From the NCBI RefSeq assembly GCF_004353505.1, contig NZ_SMNQ01000020.1, positions 1 to 64,000 on the forward strand: 64,000 nucleotides of DNA, in the 5' to 3' direction. Made by a program: the position numbers and the translations under genes. A model generated the notes under the pieces. It worked only from the letters and a program-made list of their open reading frames with translations, ran no database searches and had not been told where the DNA came from. This document shows, piece by piece, positions 17,240-24,734 of this stretch. The stretch comes from Streptomyces sp. WAC05374. Its GTDB lineage: Bacteria; Actinomycetota; Actinomycetes; Streptomycetales; Streptomycetaceae. Positions within the stretch are counted from its first letter, which is position 1. Each line of letters begins with the position of its first letter.

Positions 17240-18412
17240 TCAATGCGGCAGGGGGAGCTGGACGACCAGCAGCTTTCCGGCCATGGTCACACCGCCGTCC
17301 ATGGCGATGGCCAGTCCGTCCGCGTACACGTGTGGTCCCTCGACCGTCGGGCCCGTGCCGTCCTCGCCGTCCTCGGAACCCACTTCGCCCAGCAGGTACG
17401 GAATCGGGCTGTGGCCGTGGACGATACGCCGGCCGCCGTAGGCCGCCAGCAGTTCCTGCACGGCCGTGGACCCGCCATCGTCGCGGAACGCGAAACGCTT
17501 GGTCAGCTTGCGGAACAGGTCCCAGCACTCGTCGGCGTCGTTGCGGGTCAGGATCTCGTGGACGGTGTCGTTGACGTCCTCGATGGTGGAGCCGTACTCC
17601 AGGTAGGCGGTGGTGTCGGAGTGCACCAGCAGGTGCCCGTCCTCCTCCACCACGGCGTCGAGGCGGGACATCCACTGGAGGTGGACGTCCTGGAGACGGT
17701 CCATGTCGCTCTTCTGACCGCCGTTGAGCAGCCAGGCCGCCTGGAACGTGGCGGTTCCGGCACCGGAGTTGACGGGCGTGTCCGCGAACCGCTTGGCGCC
17801 GATCAGCAGCAGTTCGTGGTTGCCCATCAGCGCCTTGCAGTAGCCGCCGGCGGCGGCGGCCTCGGCGGAGAGCCGCATGACCAGGTCGATGACGCCGATC
17901 CCGTCGGGGCCGCGGTCGGTGAAGTCGCCCAGGAACCACAGTCTGGCGTTGCCGGCCGCCCAGCGTCCCTCGGCGTCGATGAGTCCCTGGTCGCGGAGGG
18001 CGGCGAGGAGCTCGTCGAGGTATCCGTGGACGTCGCCCACCACGTACAGCGGACCAGGCCCGCTCTCGGGGGCGGGCGCCGGGGCCGTGGCGGGTGCCGG
18101 GGCCGCGTCGGGGGAGACGGTCACCTGCACGGTGTCCCCGCGGTTGATCACCGGGAGGTCGCGCTCGGTGGGCGTGTACCCCTCCGGCACCTCGCTCTCG
18201 GGGAAGGCGTTGCCCGGGTGCACGTCACCGGGGTGCACGCTGCCGGGGTGGGCCGCACCGGCGTGCGTGTTGCCGGGGTGGGCGCTTCCCGGGTGGAGGT
18301 CGCCGGGAGGGGAGGCATGACCCTGCACGGGCACCTGGGCGTACGGCGGTACGCGGAAGTCGCGCAACGTCGCCGTCCGCACCACGGGTCCTTGACCGGC
18401 CCCCTGAGTCAT
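17240..18412 (-). CDS. metallophosphoesterase (PPP-type) with repeat-rich N-terminus
   Basis: This 390-residue protein carries the full calcineurin-like metal-site set: GDVHG (126-130), GDFTDRG, GNHE and a later HGH. The C-terminal part therefore is a Ser/Thr-phosphatase or nucleotide-phosphatase fold with a dinuclear metal centre. Residues 1-120 are low complexity, including six 5-residue repeats HPG[SND]x (40-69) and an Ala/Pro linker. The ATG at 18412 has GGAGG upstream; a GTG at 18427 would overlap that site. The substrate is unknown, and no partner kinase lies nearby. Confidence 0.85.
   Translation of the reverse strand: MTQGAGQGPVVRTATLRDFRVPPYAQVPVQGHASPPGDLHPGSAHPGNTHAGAAHPGSVHPGDVHPGNAFPESEVPEGYTPTERDLPVINRGDTVQVTVSPDAAPAPATAPAPAPESGPGPLYVVGDVHGYLDELLAALRDQGLIDAEGRWAAGNARLWFLGDFTDRGPDGIGVIDLVMRLSAEAAAAGGYCKALMGNHELLLIGAKRFADTPVNSGAGTATFQAAWLLNGGQKSDMDRLQDVHLQWMSRLDAVVEEDGHLLVHSDTTAYLEYGSTIEDVNDTVHEILTRNDADECWDLFRKLTKRFAFRDDGGSTAVQELLAAYGGRRIVHGHSPIPYLLGEVGSEDGEDGTGPTVEGPHVYADGLAIAMDGGVTMAGKLLVVQLPLPH
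18206..18295 (-). repeat. tandem 15-bp repeats coding HPGxx
   Basis: Six 15-bp units inside the metallophosphatase gene encode the degenerate pentapeptide HPG[SND]x (one unit HAGAA). The units differ at several bases, so they are not very recent copies. Confidence 0.8.
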
Positions 18413-18668
18413 CGACCCCTCCACCACCGTCGCGACGCCCTACACCTGGCGGACCGGCCTGGTCGGGGCGGTCCGCGGTGTCGTCCGCCCATCATAGGAA
18501 TGAGCCTTGTGCTGTGTGACGCACCAGGGGTGGTGAATCCGGGTGCACTGCGGGTTCCCCGGCCGATTCACACCCAATTGGGGAAGTTTGGCCATGGCCC
18601 GACCGGACCTGACCCGGCCCTGGTCCATACCGATGGAGGTCCAGGGCGCTCATCGGGTCGTCCGCCGG

Positions 18669-19775
18669 TCAGTCCTGTGAGGGTGAGCGGGGAGGGCTGA
18701 CGGTCGTCCGTGGCGGCCGCCGCTGGGAGGACGTCCGCACGATCAACTCGGTCGGTATCACCTGCTCGACGGGCCGGTCGGTGTCGATGCCCTCGATGGC
18801 GTCGATGAGCAACTGGACGACCGCGGTCCCGATCCGGCGTGGCTTGAGCGAGAGCGTGGTGATGGGCGGCTCGGTGGCGGCGTAGACGGTCGACTCGCTG
18901 CAGCACACCAGCAGCAGGTCGTCCGGCACGCGCAGTCCGTAGCGCCGCGCCGCCGCCAGCAGGTCGGTGCCGTTGGGGTCGAACAGCCCGTACACCGCGT
19001 CGGGGCGGTCGGGGCGGGCGAGCAGCCGGTCGGCGGCCACGGCACCCGCGCAGGGATCGTGAGCCGGGTACGCCTCGTAGACCGGGTCCTGTCCGACGCG
19101 CTCGCACCAATTGAGGTACGCGGTGGTGGACAGGCGGGTGTACGTGTCGGTCGACGTGCCGGTGAGCAGGCCGATCCGGCGGGCGCCGGCGGCCGCGAGG
19201 TGGTCCAGCAGGTCGAGGACGGCGGCCTCGTGGTCGTTGTCGACCCAGGCGGTGACGGGGAGGGTGCCGGCCGGGCGGCCGTCGGAGACCACCGGCAGGC
19301 CCTGGCGGACCAGCTCGGCGACCACCGGATCGTGGTCGGACGGGTCGATGACGACGGTGCCGTCGAGGGCGACGTTCGACCAGACGTCATGGCGGGATGT
19401 GGCGGGGAGGATGACCAGGGCGTAGCCGCGGGCGAGCGCGGCGGAGGTGGCGGCCCGGGCCATCTCGGCGAAGTACGCGAACTCGGTGAAGGTGAAAGGT
19501 TCATCCCCGTAGGTCGTCACGGTCAGGCCGATGAGGCCGGACTTGCCGGTACGGAGCGTGCGGGCCGCGGCGGAGGGGCGATAGCCCAGCCGGTCGGCGA
19601 CCTCGCGGACATGGCGGCGGGTGGCGTCCGGGAGCCGGCCCTTGCCGTTGAGCGCGTCGGAGACAGTCGTGATGGAGACCCCGGCTGCGGCGGCCACGTC
19701 CCGGATGCCCGCTCGCCCTTGCCGGCTTCCCCGGGTCTGTGCCCGGCTCACCTGGTGCTTCCCTGCTGCTGTCAT
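18669..19775 (-). CDS. LacI family transcriptional regulator
   Basis: This 368-residue protein has a LacI helix-turn-helix near residues 25-45 (RDVAAAAGVSITTVSDALNG) with the hinge-type RLGYRPSAAARTLRTG, then a periplasmic-binding-type effector domain including TGTSTDTYTRLS and the C-terminal ITTLSLKP region. It begins 23 residues later than usual because of a basic N-terminal leader. It should bind a palindromic operator and respond to a sugar or nucleoside-type ligand. No sugar genes adjoin it; a 586-bp non-coding stretch separates it from hisC. ATG 19775 is the start. Confidence 0.9.
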   Translation of the reverse strand: MTAAGKHQVSRAQTRGSRQGRAGIRDVAAAAGVSITTVSDALNGKGRLPDATRRHVREVADRLGYRPSAAARTLRTGKSGLIGLTVTTYGDEPFTFTEFAYFAEMARAATSAALARGYALVILPATSRHDVWSNVALDGTVVIDPSDHDPVVAELVRQGLPVVSDGRPAGTLPVTAWVDNDHEAAVLDLLDHLAAAGARRIGLLTGTSTDTYTRLSTTAYLNWCERVGQDPVYEAYPAHDPCAGAVAADRLLARPDRPDAVYGLFDPNGTDLLAAARRYGLRVPDDLLLVCCSESTVYAATEPPITTLSLKPRRIGTAVVQLLIDAIEGIDTDRPVEQVIPTELIVRTSSQRRPPRTTVSPPRSPSQD

Positions 19776-20361
19776 GGCGAGCCGATAGTAGGGCGAGGGC
19801 GGGCGGTTGAGCCGTTCGCATATTCACTCGTTGACAGGCACGTTTCTGCACGGTCGCCACCCCTCAATCGCCTTGAAAAGCCAGGTAGTTGTAAGTGTTT
19901 GCATGGTGCCGCGACTTGTCGGCACGCATGAGCCTGCCAAATGGACGATGTCTCGAAGTGGCCTCAACTCACCTCTACGGGGGACGCGCGCCACGGCGCG
20001 AGCCAGGGGCGCACAGCATCGGGGGGAGCGCTCCCCTCGGGTGTCGCGCCGGTGGCGTGACGGTCCGCGCCGGTCCGTCGGTCCGGAACCGGTCATGCCG
20101 GCGGCGCCGGTGGCACCCGTCCCGGACCGGCATGGCCGAGGTGGCCGGTGAACCGTGGACCGCGGCCGGTGGGCCGGGTGCCCGTCGGCCGTGGCCGGGC
20201 CGATCGGTGGGCCGGCGGGTCGGTTCTGTCCCGCTTGGGGCCTGCCTGGGGCCCGCGCGGCTCCCGTGCGGCTCCCGCGCTGAAAATTGGCCATTCGCAG
20301 GGCGGCGGAATCCTCATATGGTGAGCAGTATTGGTGGTACGTACGGTCGAGGAGGACCAGA
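19776..20361. other. 586-bp intergenic region lacI-like/hisC
   Basis: No coding frame here has convincing composition or a homolog-like motif. It contains the divergent promoter areas, a hairpin GTGCCG-cgacttgt-CGGCAC (19906-19925), a duplicated GCGGCTCCCG near 20260-20275, and a plausible hisC promoter at its right end. The middle (20000-20280) is extremely GC-rich with short direct repeats of CCGGT/CGGTGG type. Confidence 0.6.
20294..20322 (+). promoter_or_regulatory. putative hisC promoter
   Basis: TTCGCA (20294-20299) and TATGGT (20317-20322) are 17 bases apart, giving a transcript start about 30 bases before the hisC GTG. Confidence 0.5.
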
Positions 20362-21444
20362 GTGAGCGAGACGAGCCCGAAGCTGCGCGCCGTGCTGGAC
20401 GGCATCCCCACCTACAAGCCGGGCAAGCCCGCCGCGGCCGAGGGACCGGTCGCGTACAAGCTCTCCTCCAACGAGAACCCCTACCCGCCGCTGCCCGGCG
20501 TCATGGAGAGCGCGATGGAGGCGGCCTCCGCCTTCAACCGCTACCCGGACATGGCGTGCACGGGCCTCATGAACGAGCTCGCCGAGCGCTTCGGTGTGCC
20601 GGTGTCGCACCTGGCCACCGGGACCGGGTCGGTGGGCGTGGCCCAGCAGCTCGTCCAGGCGACTTCCGGCCCCGGCGACGAGGTCATCTACGCGTGGCGG
20701 TCCTTCGAGGCGTACCCGATCATCACCCAGGTCAGCGGCGCGACGCCGGTGCAGGTGCCGCTCACCTCCGGCGACGTCCACGACCTGGACGCGATGGCCG
20801 ACGCGATCACCGACAGGACCCGGCTGATTTTCGTCTGCAACCCCAACAACCCGACCGGCACGGTGGTGCGCCGCGCCGAGCTGGAGCGGTTCCTGGACCG
20901 GGTGCCGTCGGACGTGCTGGTCGTGCTGGACGAGGCGTACCGGGAGTTCATCCGGGACGTCGAGGTGCCGGACGGGGTGGAGATCTACCGCGAGCGCCCC
21001 AATGTGGCCGTGCTGCGTACCTTCTCCAAGGCGTACGGACTGGCGGGTCTGCGGGTCGGATTCGCGGTCGCGCACGAGCCGGTGGCGGCCGCGCTGCGCA
21101 AGACCGCCGTTCCGTTCGGCGTGAGCCAGCTCGCCCAGGACGCGGCGGTGGCCTCCCTGCGGGCGGAGGACGAGCTGCTGGGGCGCGTGGGCTCGCTGGT
21201 GTGCGAGCGCAACCGCGTGTACGAGGGCCTCGTCGGCCAGGGGTGGACGGTGCCGGAGACGCAGGCCAACTTCGTGTGGCTGCGGCTGGGTGAGCTGACG
21301 GTGGACTTCGCGGCGGCCTGCGAGCAGGCGGGCGTGGTCGTGCGCGGCTTCCCGGGCGAGGGCGTGCGGGTCACGATCGGCGAGAGCGAGGCGAACGACA
21401 TCTTCCTGCGGGCCGCCGAGGCGTTCCGCAAGGAGCGGTTCTAG
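20362..21444 (+). CDS. hisC: histidinol-phosphate aminotransferase-like enzyme
   Basis: This 360-residue fold-type I PLP aminotransferase has [15 protein letters not shown] at the N-terminus, the CNPNNPTGT box, the LDEAYREF aspartate region and the Schiff-base lysine in [15 protein letters not shown]. It transfers an amino group between glutamate and histidinol phosphate or an aromatic 2-oxo acid. It stands alone outside the his operon, so it may be the second HisC copy typical of Streptomyces with an aromatic aminotransferase role. GTG 20362 is preceded by GGAGGA at six bases; an upstream in-frame start at 20287 would cover the promoter. Confidence 0.9.
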   Translation: MSETSPKLRAVLDGIPTYKPGKPAAAEGPVAYKLSSNENPYPPLPGVMESAMEAASAFNRYPDMACTGLMNELAERFGVPVSHLATGTGSVGVAQQLVQATSGPGDEVIYAWRSFEAYPIITQVSGATPVQVPLTSGDVHDLDAMADAITDRTRLIFVCNPNNPTGTVVRRAELERFLDRVPSDVLVVLDEAYREFIRDVEVPDGVEIYRERPNVAVLRTFSKAYGLAGLRVGFAVAHEPVAAALRKTAVPFGVSQLAQDAAVASLRAEDELLGRVGSLVCERNRVYEGLVGQGWTVPETQANFVWLRLGELTVDFAAACEQAGVVVRGFPGEGVRVTIGESEANDIFLRAAEAFRKERF

Positions 21445-21516
21445 GCGCTGCCGCGCCGGCGCCACGCCCCGGAGCGCCCCGCCCCTGCCGGGCGCTGTCG
21501 CCCGGCCCGCGCCACG

Positions 21517-21612
21517 CCCCGGCGGGTACGCGTGAGGCGTGCCGCGCCGGGGGTCGTGCCGCGCCGGGGGTCGTGCCGCGCCGGGGCGCCCGGCCCCGGC
21601 GGGTACGCGTCA
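21517..21612. repeat. tandem 17-bp repeats flanked by direct repeats
   Basis: GTGCCGCGCCGGGGGTC occurs twice exactly (21539-21555 and 21556-21572), followed by a 14-base partial third unit. The block is flanked by two direct copies of CCCCGGCGGGTACGCGT (21517-21533 and 21594-21610). The right copy holds part of the stop region of the cyclophilin-like gene, so that 3-prime end seems to have been locally duplicated. Confidence 0.85.
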
Positions 21613-21978
21613 GGCGAGCTCCACGCGGATCGGGTCGCCGGAGCGGACCGTGGCCAGGGCGCGCGGGTCGCCGTCGATGCGGCCGAGGACGTTGCACGGG
21701 CTCGCCAGCCGGCATTCGTCGCCGCGCGAGATGGGGGTCGGGCCGTACGGGAGGGCGAGCGCGTCGCCCTCGGTCCAGAAGGCGACCGTGCCGGGCTCGA
21801 CCACCTGCTGGGCGTCGGGCTCCAGGGCGGGGGAGGCGGGCGTCTCGAAGTAGACCTCCTCGCCCCAGGTGTGGGCCGTGGACGAGATCGGGAGAACCCC
21901 TGCGAGCGCCTTGCTCGTGGGGGTTTCGTCGATGGTCGCGGTGACATGGCCGGCGGGCCAGGAGATACGTATCTGCAT
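21610..21978 (-). CDS. cyclophilin-like fold protein
   Basis: This 122-residue protein fits the small Cyclophil_like (TM1367-type) family: it starts MQIRISWPAGHV, continues with HTWGEEVYFETP and FWTEGDALALPYGPTP, and ends with CNVLGRIDGDPRALATVRSGDPIRVE. The family has a cyclophilin beta-barrel but lacks the prolyl isomerase active site; its function is unknown. The ATG at 21978 has no ribosome site, and a perfect 17-bp inverted repeat (21987-22003) lies nine bases upstream, suggesting repression at a leaderless or very short-leader promoter. The gene is divergent from cydA. Confidence 0.8.
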   Translation of the reverse strand: MQIRISWPAGHVTATIDETPTSKALAGVLPISSTAHTWGEEVYFETPASPALEPDAQQVVEPGTVAFWTEGDALALPYGPTPISRGDECRLASPCNVLGRIDGDPRALATVRSGDPIRVELA

Positions 21979-21986
21979 GCGCGAAA

Positions 21987-22003
21987 TTCAACAAGATGTT
22001 GAA
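21987..22003. promoter_or_regulatory. inverted repeat TTCAACA-aga-TGTTGAA
   Basis: A perfect 7-bp inverted repeat with a 3-bp centre, next to the start of the cyclophilin-like gene and within an A/T-rich patch. The form resembles MarR- or TetR-type operators. The cognate regulator is unknown. Confidence 0.6.
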
Positions 22004-22066
22004 GTTTTGCGGAAGGGGACCCCCGGTCTGGGCTACGGATTCCGTGTGAGTCATAATAGCTTGTGA

Positions 22067-22084
22067 TTGTGAACGCATTCACAA
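22067..22084. promoter_or_regulatory. Rex operator (ROP) of cyd operon
   Basis: TTGTGAACGCATTCACAA is a perfect match to the actinomycete Rex consensus TTGTGAANNNNTTCACAA. Rex represses when NAD+ is high and releases when NADH accumulates, so cytochrome bd is induced at low oxygen. The site lies 93 bases before the cydA GTG, just downstream of a CATAAT/TAATAG -10-like sequence (22052-22059). Confidence 0.95.
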
Positions 22085-22176
22085 GCGCGCCTGGTTCCTC
22101 CCAAGATCCACCGGAATCGGCGAGGCGACGCAAGGACGTCCGGACCGTAGGACGTAGGCCGTAAGGAGAAGCTGAC

Positions 22177-23703
22177 GTGGACCTGGCTCTGGCGCCAGAG
22201 ACGCTGGCGCGGTGGCAGTTCGGCATCACGACCGTCTATCACTTCCTCTTCGTTCCCCTGACGATCTCTCTCGCCGCGCTCACCGCCGGTCTCCAGACGG
22301 CATGGGTGCGGACCGAGAAGGAGAAGTACCTCAGGGCGACGAAGTTCTGGGGGAAGCTGTTCCTCATCAACATCGCGATGGGTGTGGTCACCGGCATCGT
22401 GCAGGAGTTCCAGTTCGGCATGAACTGGTCCGACTACTCGCGGTTCGTCGGTGACGTCTTCGGCGCGCCACTCGCGTTCGAGGCGCTGATCGCGTTCTTC
22501 TTCGAGTCGACCTTCATCGGTCTGTGGATCTTCGGCTGGGACAAGCTGCCGAAGAAGATCCACCTGGCGTGCATATGGATGGTGTCGATCGGCACCATCC
22601 TGTCGGCGTATTTCATCCTGGCCGCGAACTCCTGGATGCAGCACCCGGTCGGGTACAAGATCAATGAAAAGACCGGGCGCGCCGAGCTCACCGACTTCTG
22701 GCTGGTGCTCACGCAGAACACCACGCTGACCCAGGTCTTCCACACCATGTCCGCGGCCTTCCTGACCGGTGGCGCGTTCATGGTCGGCATCGCGGCCTTC
22801 CACCTGATGCGCAAGAAGCACGTCCCGGTGATGAAGACCTCGCTCCGGCTGGGCCTGGTGACCGTGGTGGTCGGCGGCATGTTCACCGCGATCAGCGGTG
22901 ACTTCCTCGGCAAGGTCATGTACGAGCAGCAGCCGATGAAGATGGCCGCGGCCGAGGCGCTGTGGGAGGGCGAGAAGCCCGCGCCCTTCTCGATCTTCGC
23001 CGTGGGCGACGTCGACAAGGGGCACAACAAGGTCGCGATCGAGATACCCGGCCTGCTCTCCTTCCTCGCGCACAGCGACTTCGAGTCGTATGTGCCGGGC
23101 ATCAACGACACCAACAAGGCCCTTCAGGAGAAGTACGGCCCCGGTGACTACCGGCCCAACATCCCCGTGGCGTACTGGGGGTTCCGGTGGATGATCGGCT
23201 TCGGCATGGCGTCCTTCTCGCTGGGCATCCTCGGGCTCTGGCTGACCCGGAAGCGGTTCCTGCTGCCCGCCCGGCTGCGGGTGGGGGACGACGAGGTGCC
23301 CAACCTCGTGCTGTTCAAGAAGCCGCTCAGCCCCAAGCTGGGCAGGCTCTACTGGCTCGTCGCCCTGTGGACGCTGGCCTTCCCGCTGATCGCCAACTCC
23401 TGGGGCTGGATCTTCACGGAGATGGGCCGCCAGCCCTGGGTGGTGTACGGGGTCCTGCGCACCCGTGACGCGGTCTCGCCGGGGGTCTCGCAGGCCGAGG
23501 TGATCACATCGATGGTCGTCTTCACGGCGCTCTACGCGGTGCTCGCCGTGATCGAGGTCAAGCTGCTCGTGAAGTACGTGAAGGCCGGCCCGCCCGAGCT
23601 GACGGAGGCCGACCTCAACCCGCCCACCAGGATCGGCGGCCACGACCGGGACCCGGACAACCCCGAGCGTGAAGTCGACCGGCCCATGGCCTTTTCGTAC
23701 TGA
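22177..23703 (+). CDS. cydA: cytochrome bd oxidase subunit I
   Basis: This 508-residue membrane subunit carries the hemes of the high-affinity quinol oxidase. His22 in TTVYHFLFVPL corresponds to a heme ligand of the family; WGFRWMIGFG lies before the late helices that carry the b558 Met ligand. The periplasmic quinol-binding Q-loop is the region around residues 255-330. It reduces O2 with menaquinol without pumping protons and supports microaerobic growth. GTG 22177 has AAGGAG at eight bases. It is first in the cydA-cydB-cydCD operon, with the Rex operator upstream. Confidence 0.97.
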   Translation: MDLALAPETLARWQFGITTVYHFLFVPLTISLAALTAGLQTAWVRTEKEKYLRATKFWGKLFLINIAMGVVTGIVQEFQFGMNWSDYSRFVGDVFGAPLAFEALIAFFFESTFIGLWIFGWDKLPKKIHLACIWMVSIGTILSAYFILAANSWMQHPVGYKINEKTGRAELTDFWLVLTQNTTLTQVFHTMSAAFLTGGAFMVGIAAFHLMRKKHVPVMKTSLRLGLVTVVVGGMFTAISGDFLGKVMYEQQPMKMAAAEALWEGEKPAPFSIFAVGDVDKGHNKVAIEIPGLLSFLAHSDFESYVPGINDTNKALQEKYGPGDYRPNIPVAYWGFRWMIGFGMASFSLGILGLWLTRKRFLLPARLRVGDDEVPNLVLFKKPLSPKLGRLYWLVALWTLAFPLIANSWGWIFTEMGRQPWVVYGVLRTRDAVSPGVSQAEVITSMVVFTALYAVLAVIEVKLLVKYVKAGPPELTEADLNPPTRIGGHDRDPDNPEREVDRPMAFSY

Positions 23704-23719
23704 GGACTGGAACTGAGTC

Positions 23720-24721
23720 ATGGAACTTCACGACATCTGGTTCGTCGTCATCGCCTTCCTGTGGACCGGCTACTTCTTCTTGGAGGGCTTCGACTTCGGC
23801 GTCGGCGTCCTGACCAAGTTGCTCGCCCGCAACCGGGTGGAGAAGCGCGTGCTGATCAACACGATCGGTCCGGTCTGGGACGGCAACGAGGTGTGGCTGC
23901 TCACGGCCGGAGGGGCGACCTTCGCCGCCTTCCCGGACTGGTACGCCACGCTCTTCTCCGGCTTCTACCTGCCGCTGCTCGCCATCCTGGTCTGCCTGAT
24001 CGTGCGGGGCGTCGCCTTCGAGTACCGGGCCAAGCGCCCGGAGGAGAAGTGGCAGCACAACTGGGAGCAGGCGATCTTCTGGACCTCGCTGATCCCCGCG
24101 TTCCTGTGGGGTGTCGCCTTCGGCAACATCGTGCGGGGCGTGAAGATCGACGCCTCCAAGGAGTACGTGGGCACGCTGGTCGACCTGTTCAACCCGTTCG
24201 CCCTGCTGGGCGGCCTGGTCACGCTGACGCTGTTCACCTTCCACGGGGCGGTGTTCACCGCGCTGAAGACGGTCGGGGACATCCGGGTGCGGGCCCGGAA
24301 GCTGGCGCTCACGCTGGGGCTGGTGGCCGTGGTGCTGGCCGTCGGATTTCTCGGGTGGACCCAGGTCTCGCGCGGTGACGGCTCCAGCCTGGTCGCGATG
24401 GTGATCGCCGCGGCGGCGCTGGTCCTGGCGGTCGGCGCGATCAAGGCGGGGCGTGAGGGATGGTCGTTCGCGCTGTCGGGTGTCACGATCGCGGCCGCGG
24501 TGGCGATGCTCTTCCTGACGCTCTTCCCGAACGTCATGCCGTCCTCGCTGGACCCGGCCTGGAGCCTGACCGTCACGAACTCGGCCTCCAGCCCGTACAC
24601 GCTGAAGATCATGTCCTGGTGTGCGGCCGTCGCCGCGCCGCTGGTGATGCTGTACCAGGGCTGGACGTACTGGGTGTTCCGCAAGCGCATCGGCACCCAG
24701 CACATCGCCGACGCCCACTAG
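23720..24721 (+). CDS. cydB: cytochrome bd oxidase subunit II
   Basis: This 333-residue protein has eight or more predicted transmembrane helices. The start MELHDIWFVVIAFLWTGYFFLEGFDFGVG and the WDGNEVWLLTAGGATFAAFP segment are CydB signatures; the two acidic residues in LEGFDFG line the proton path. It packs on CydA in the cytoplasmic membrane. It follows cydA by 16 bases and precedes cydCD by 13, a tight operon. Confidence 0.97.
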   Translation: MELHDIWFVVIAFLWTGYFFLEGFDFGVGVLTKLLARNRVEKRVLINTIGPVWDGNEVWLLTAGGATFAAFPDWYATLFSGFYLPLLAILVCLIVRGVAFEYRAKRPEEKWQHNWEQAIFWTSLIPAFLWGVAFGNIVRGVKIDASKEYVGTLVDLFNPFALLGGLVTLTLFTFHGAVFTALKTVGDIRVRARKLALTLGLVAVVLAVGFLGWTQVSRGDGSSLVAMVIAAAALVLAVGAIKAGREGWSFALSGVTIAAAVAMLFLTLFPNVMPSSLDPAWSLTVTNSASSPYTLKIMSWCAAVAAPLVMLYQGWTYWVFRKRIGTQHIADAH

Positions 24722-24734
24722 TCACCGGCAGGGG

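Noticed and set aside
19824-20411. Frames in the lacI-like/hisC gap (for example 19824-20411 minus and 19895-20365 plus)
   Set aside because: No ribosome sites, no recognisable motifs, Arg/Gly/Pro-rich composition, and overlap with the hisC promoter.
22009-22060. Second Rex-type site closer to the cyclophilin-like gene
   Set aside because: TTGTGA at 22061 overlaps the true site but has no matching right half; only 22067-22084 fits the consensus.
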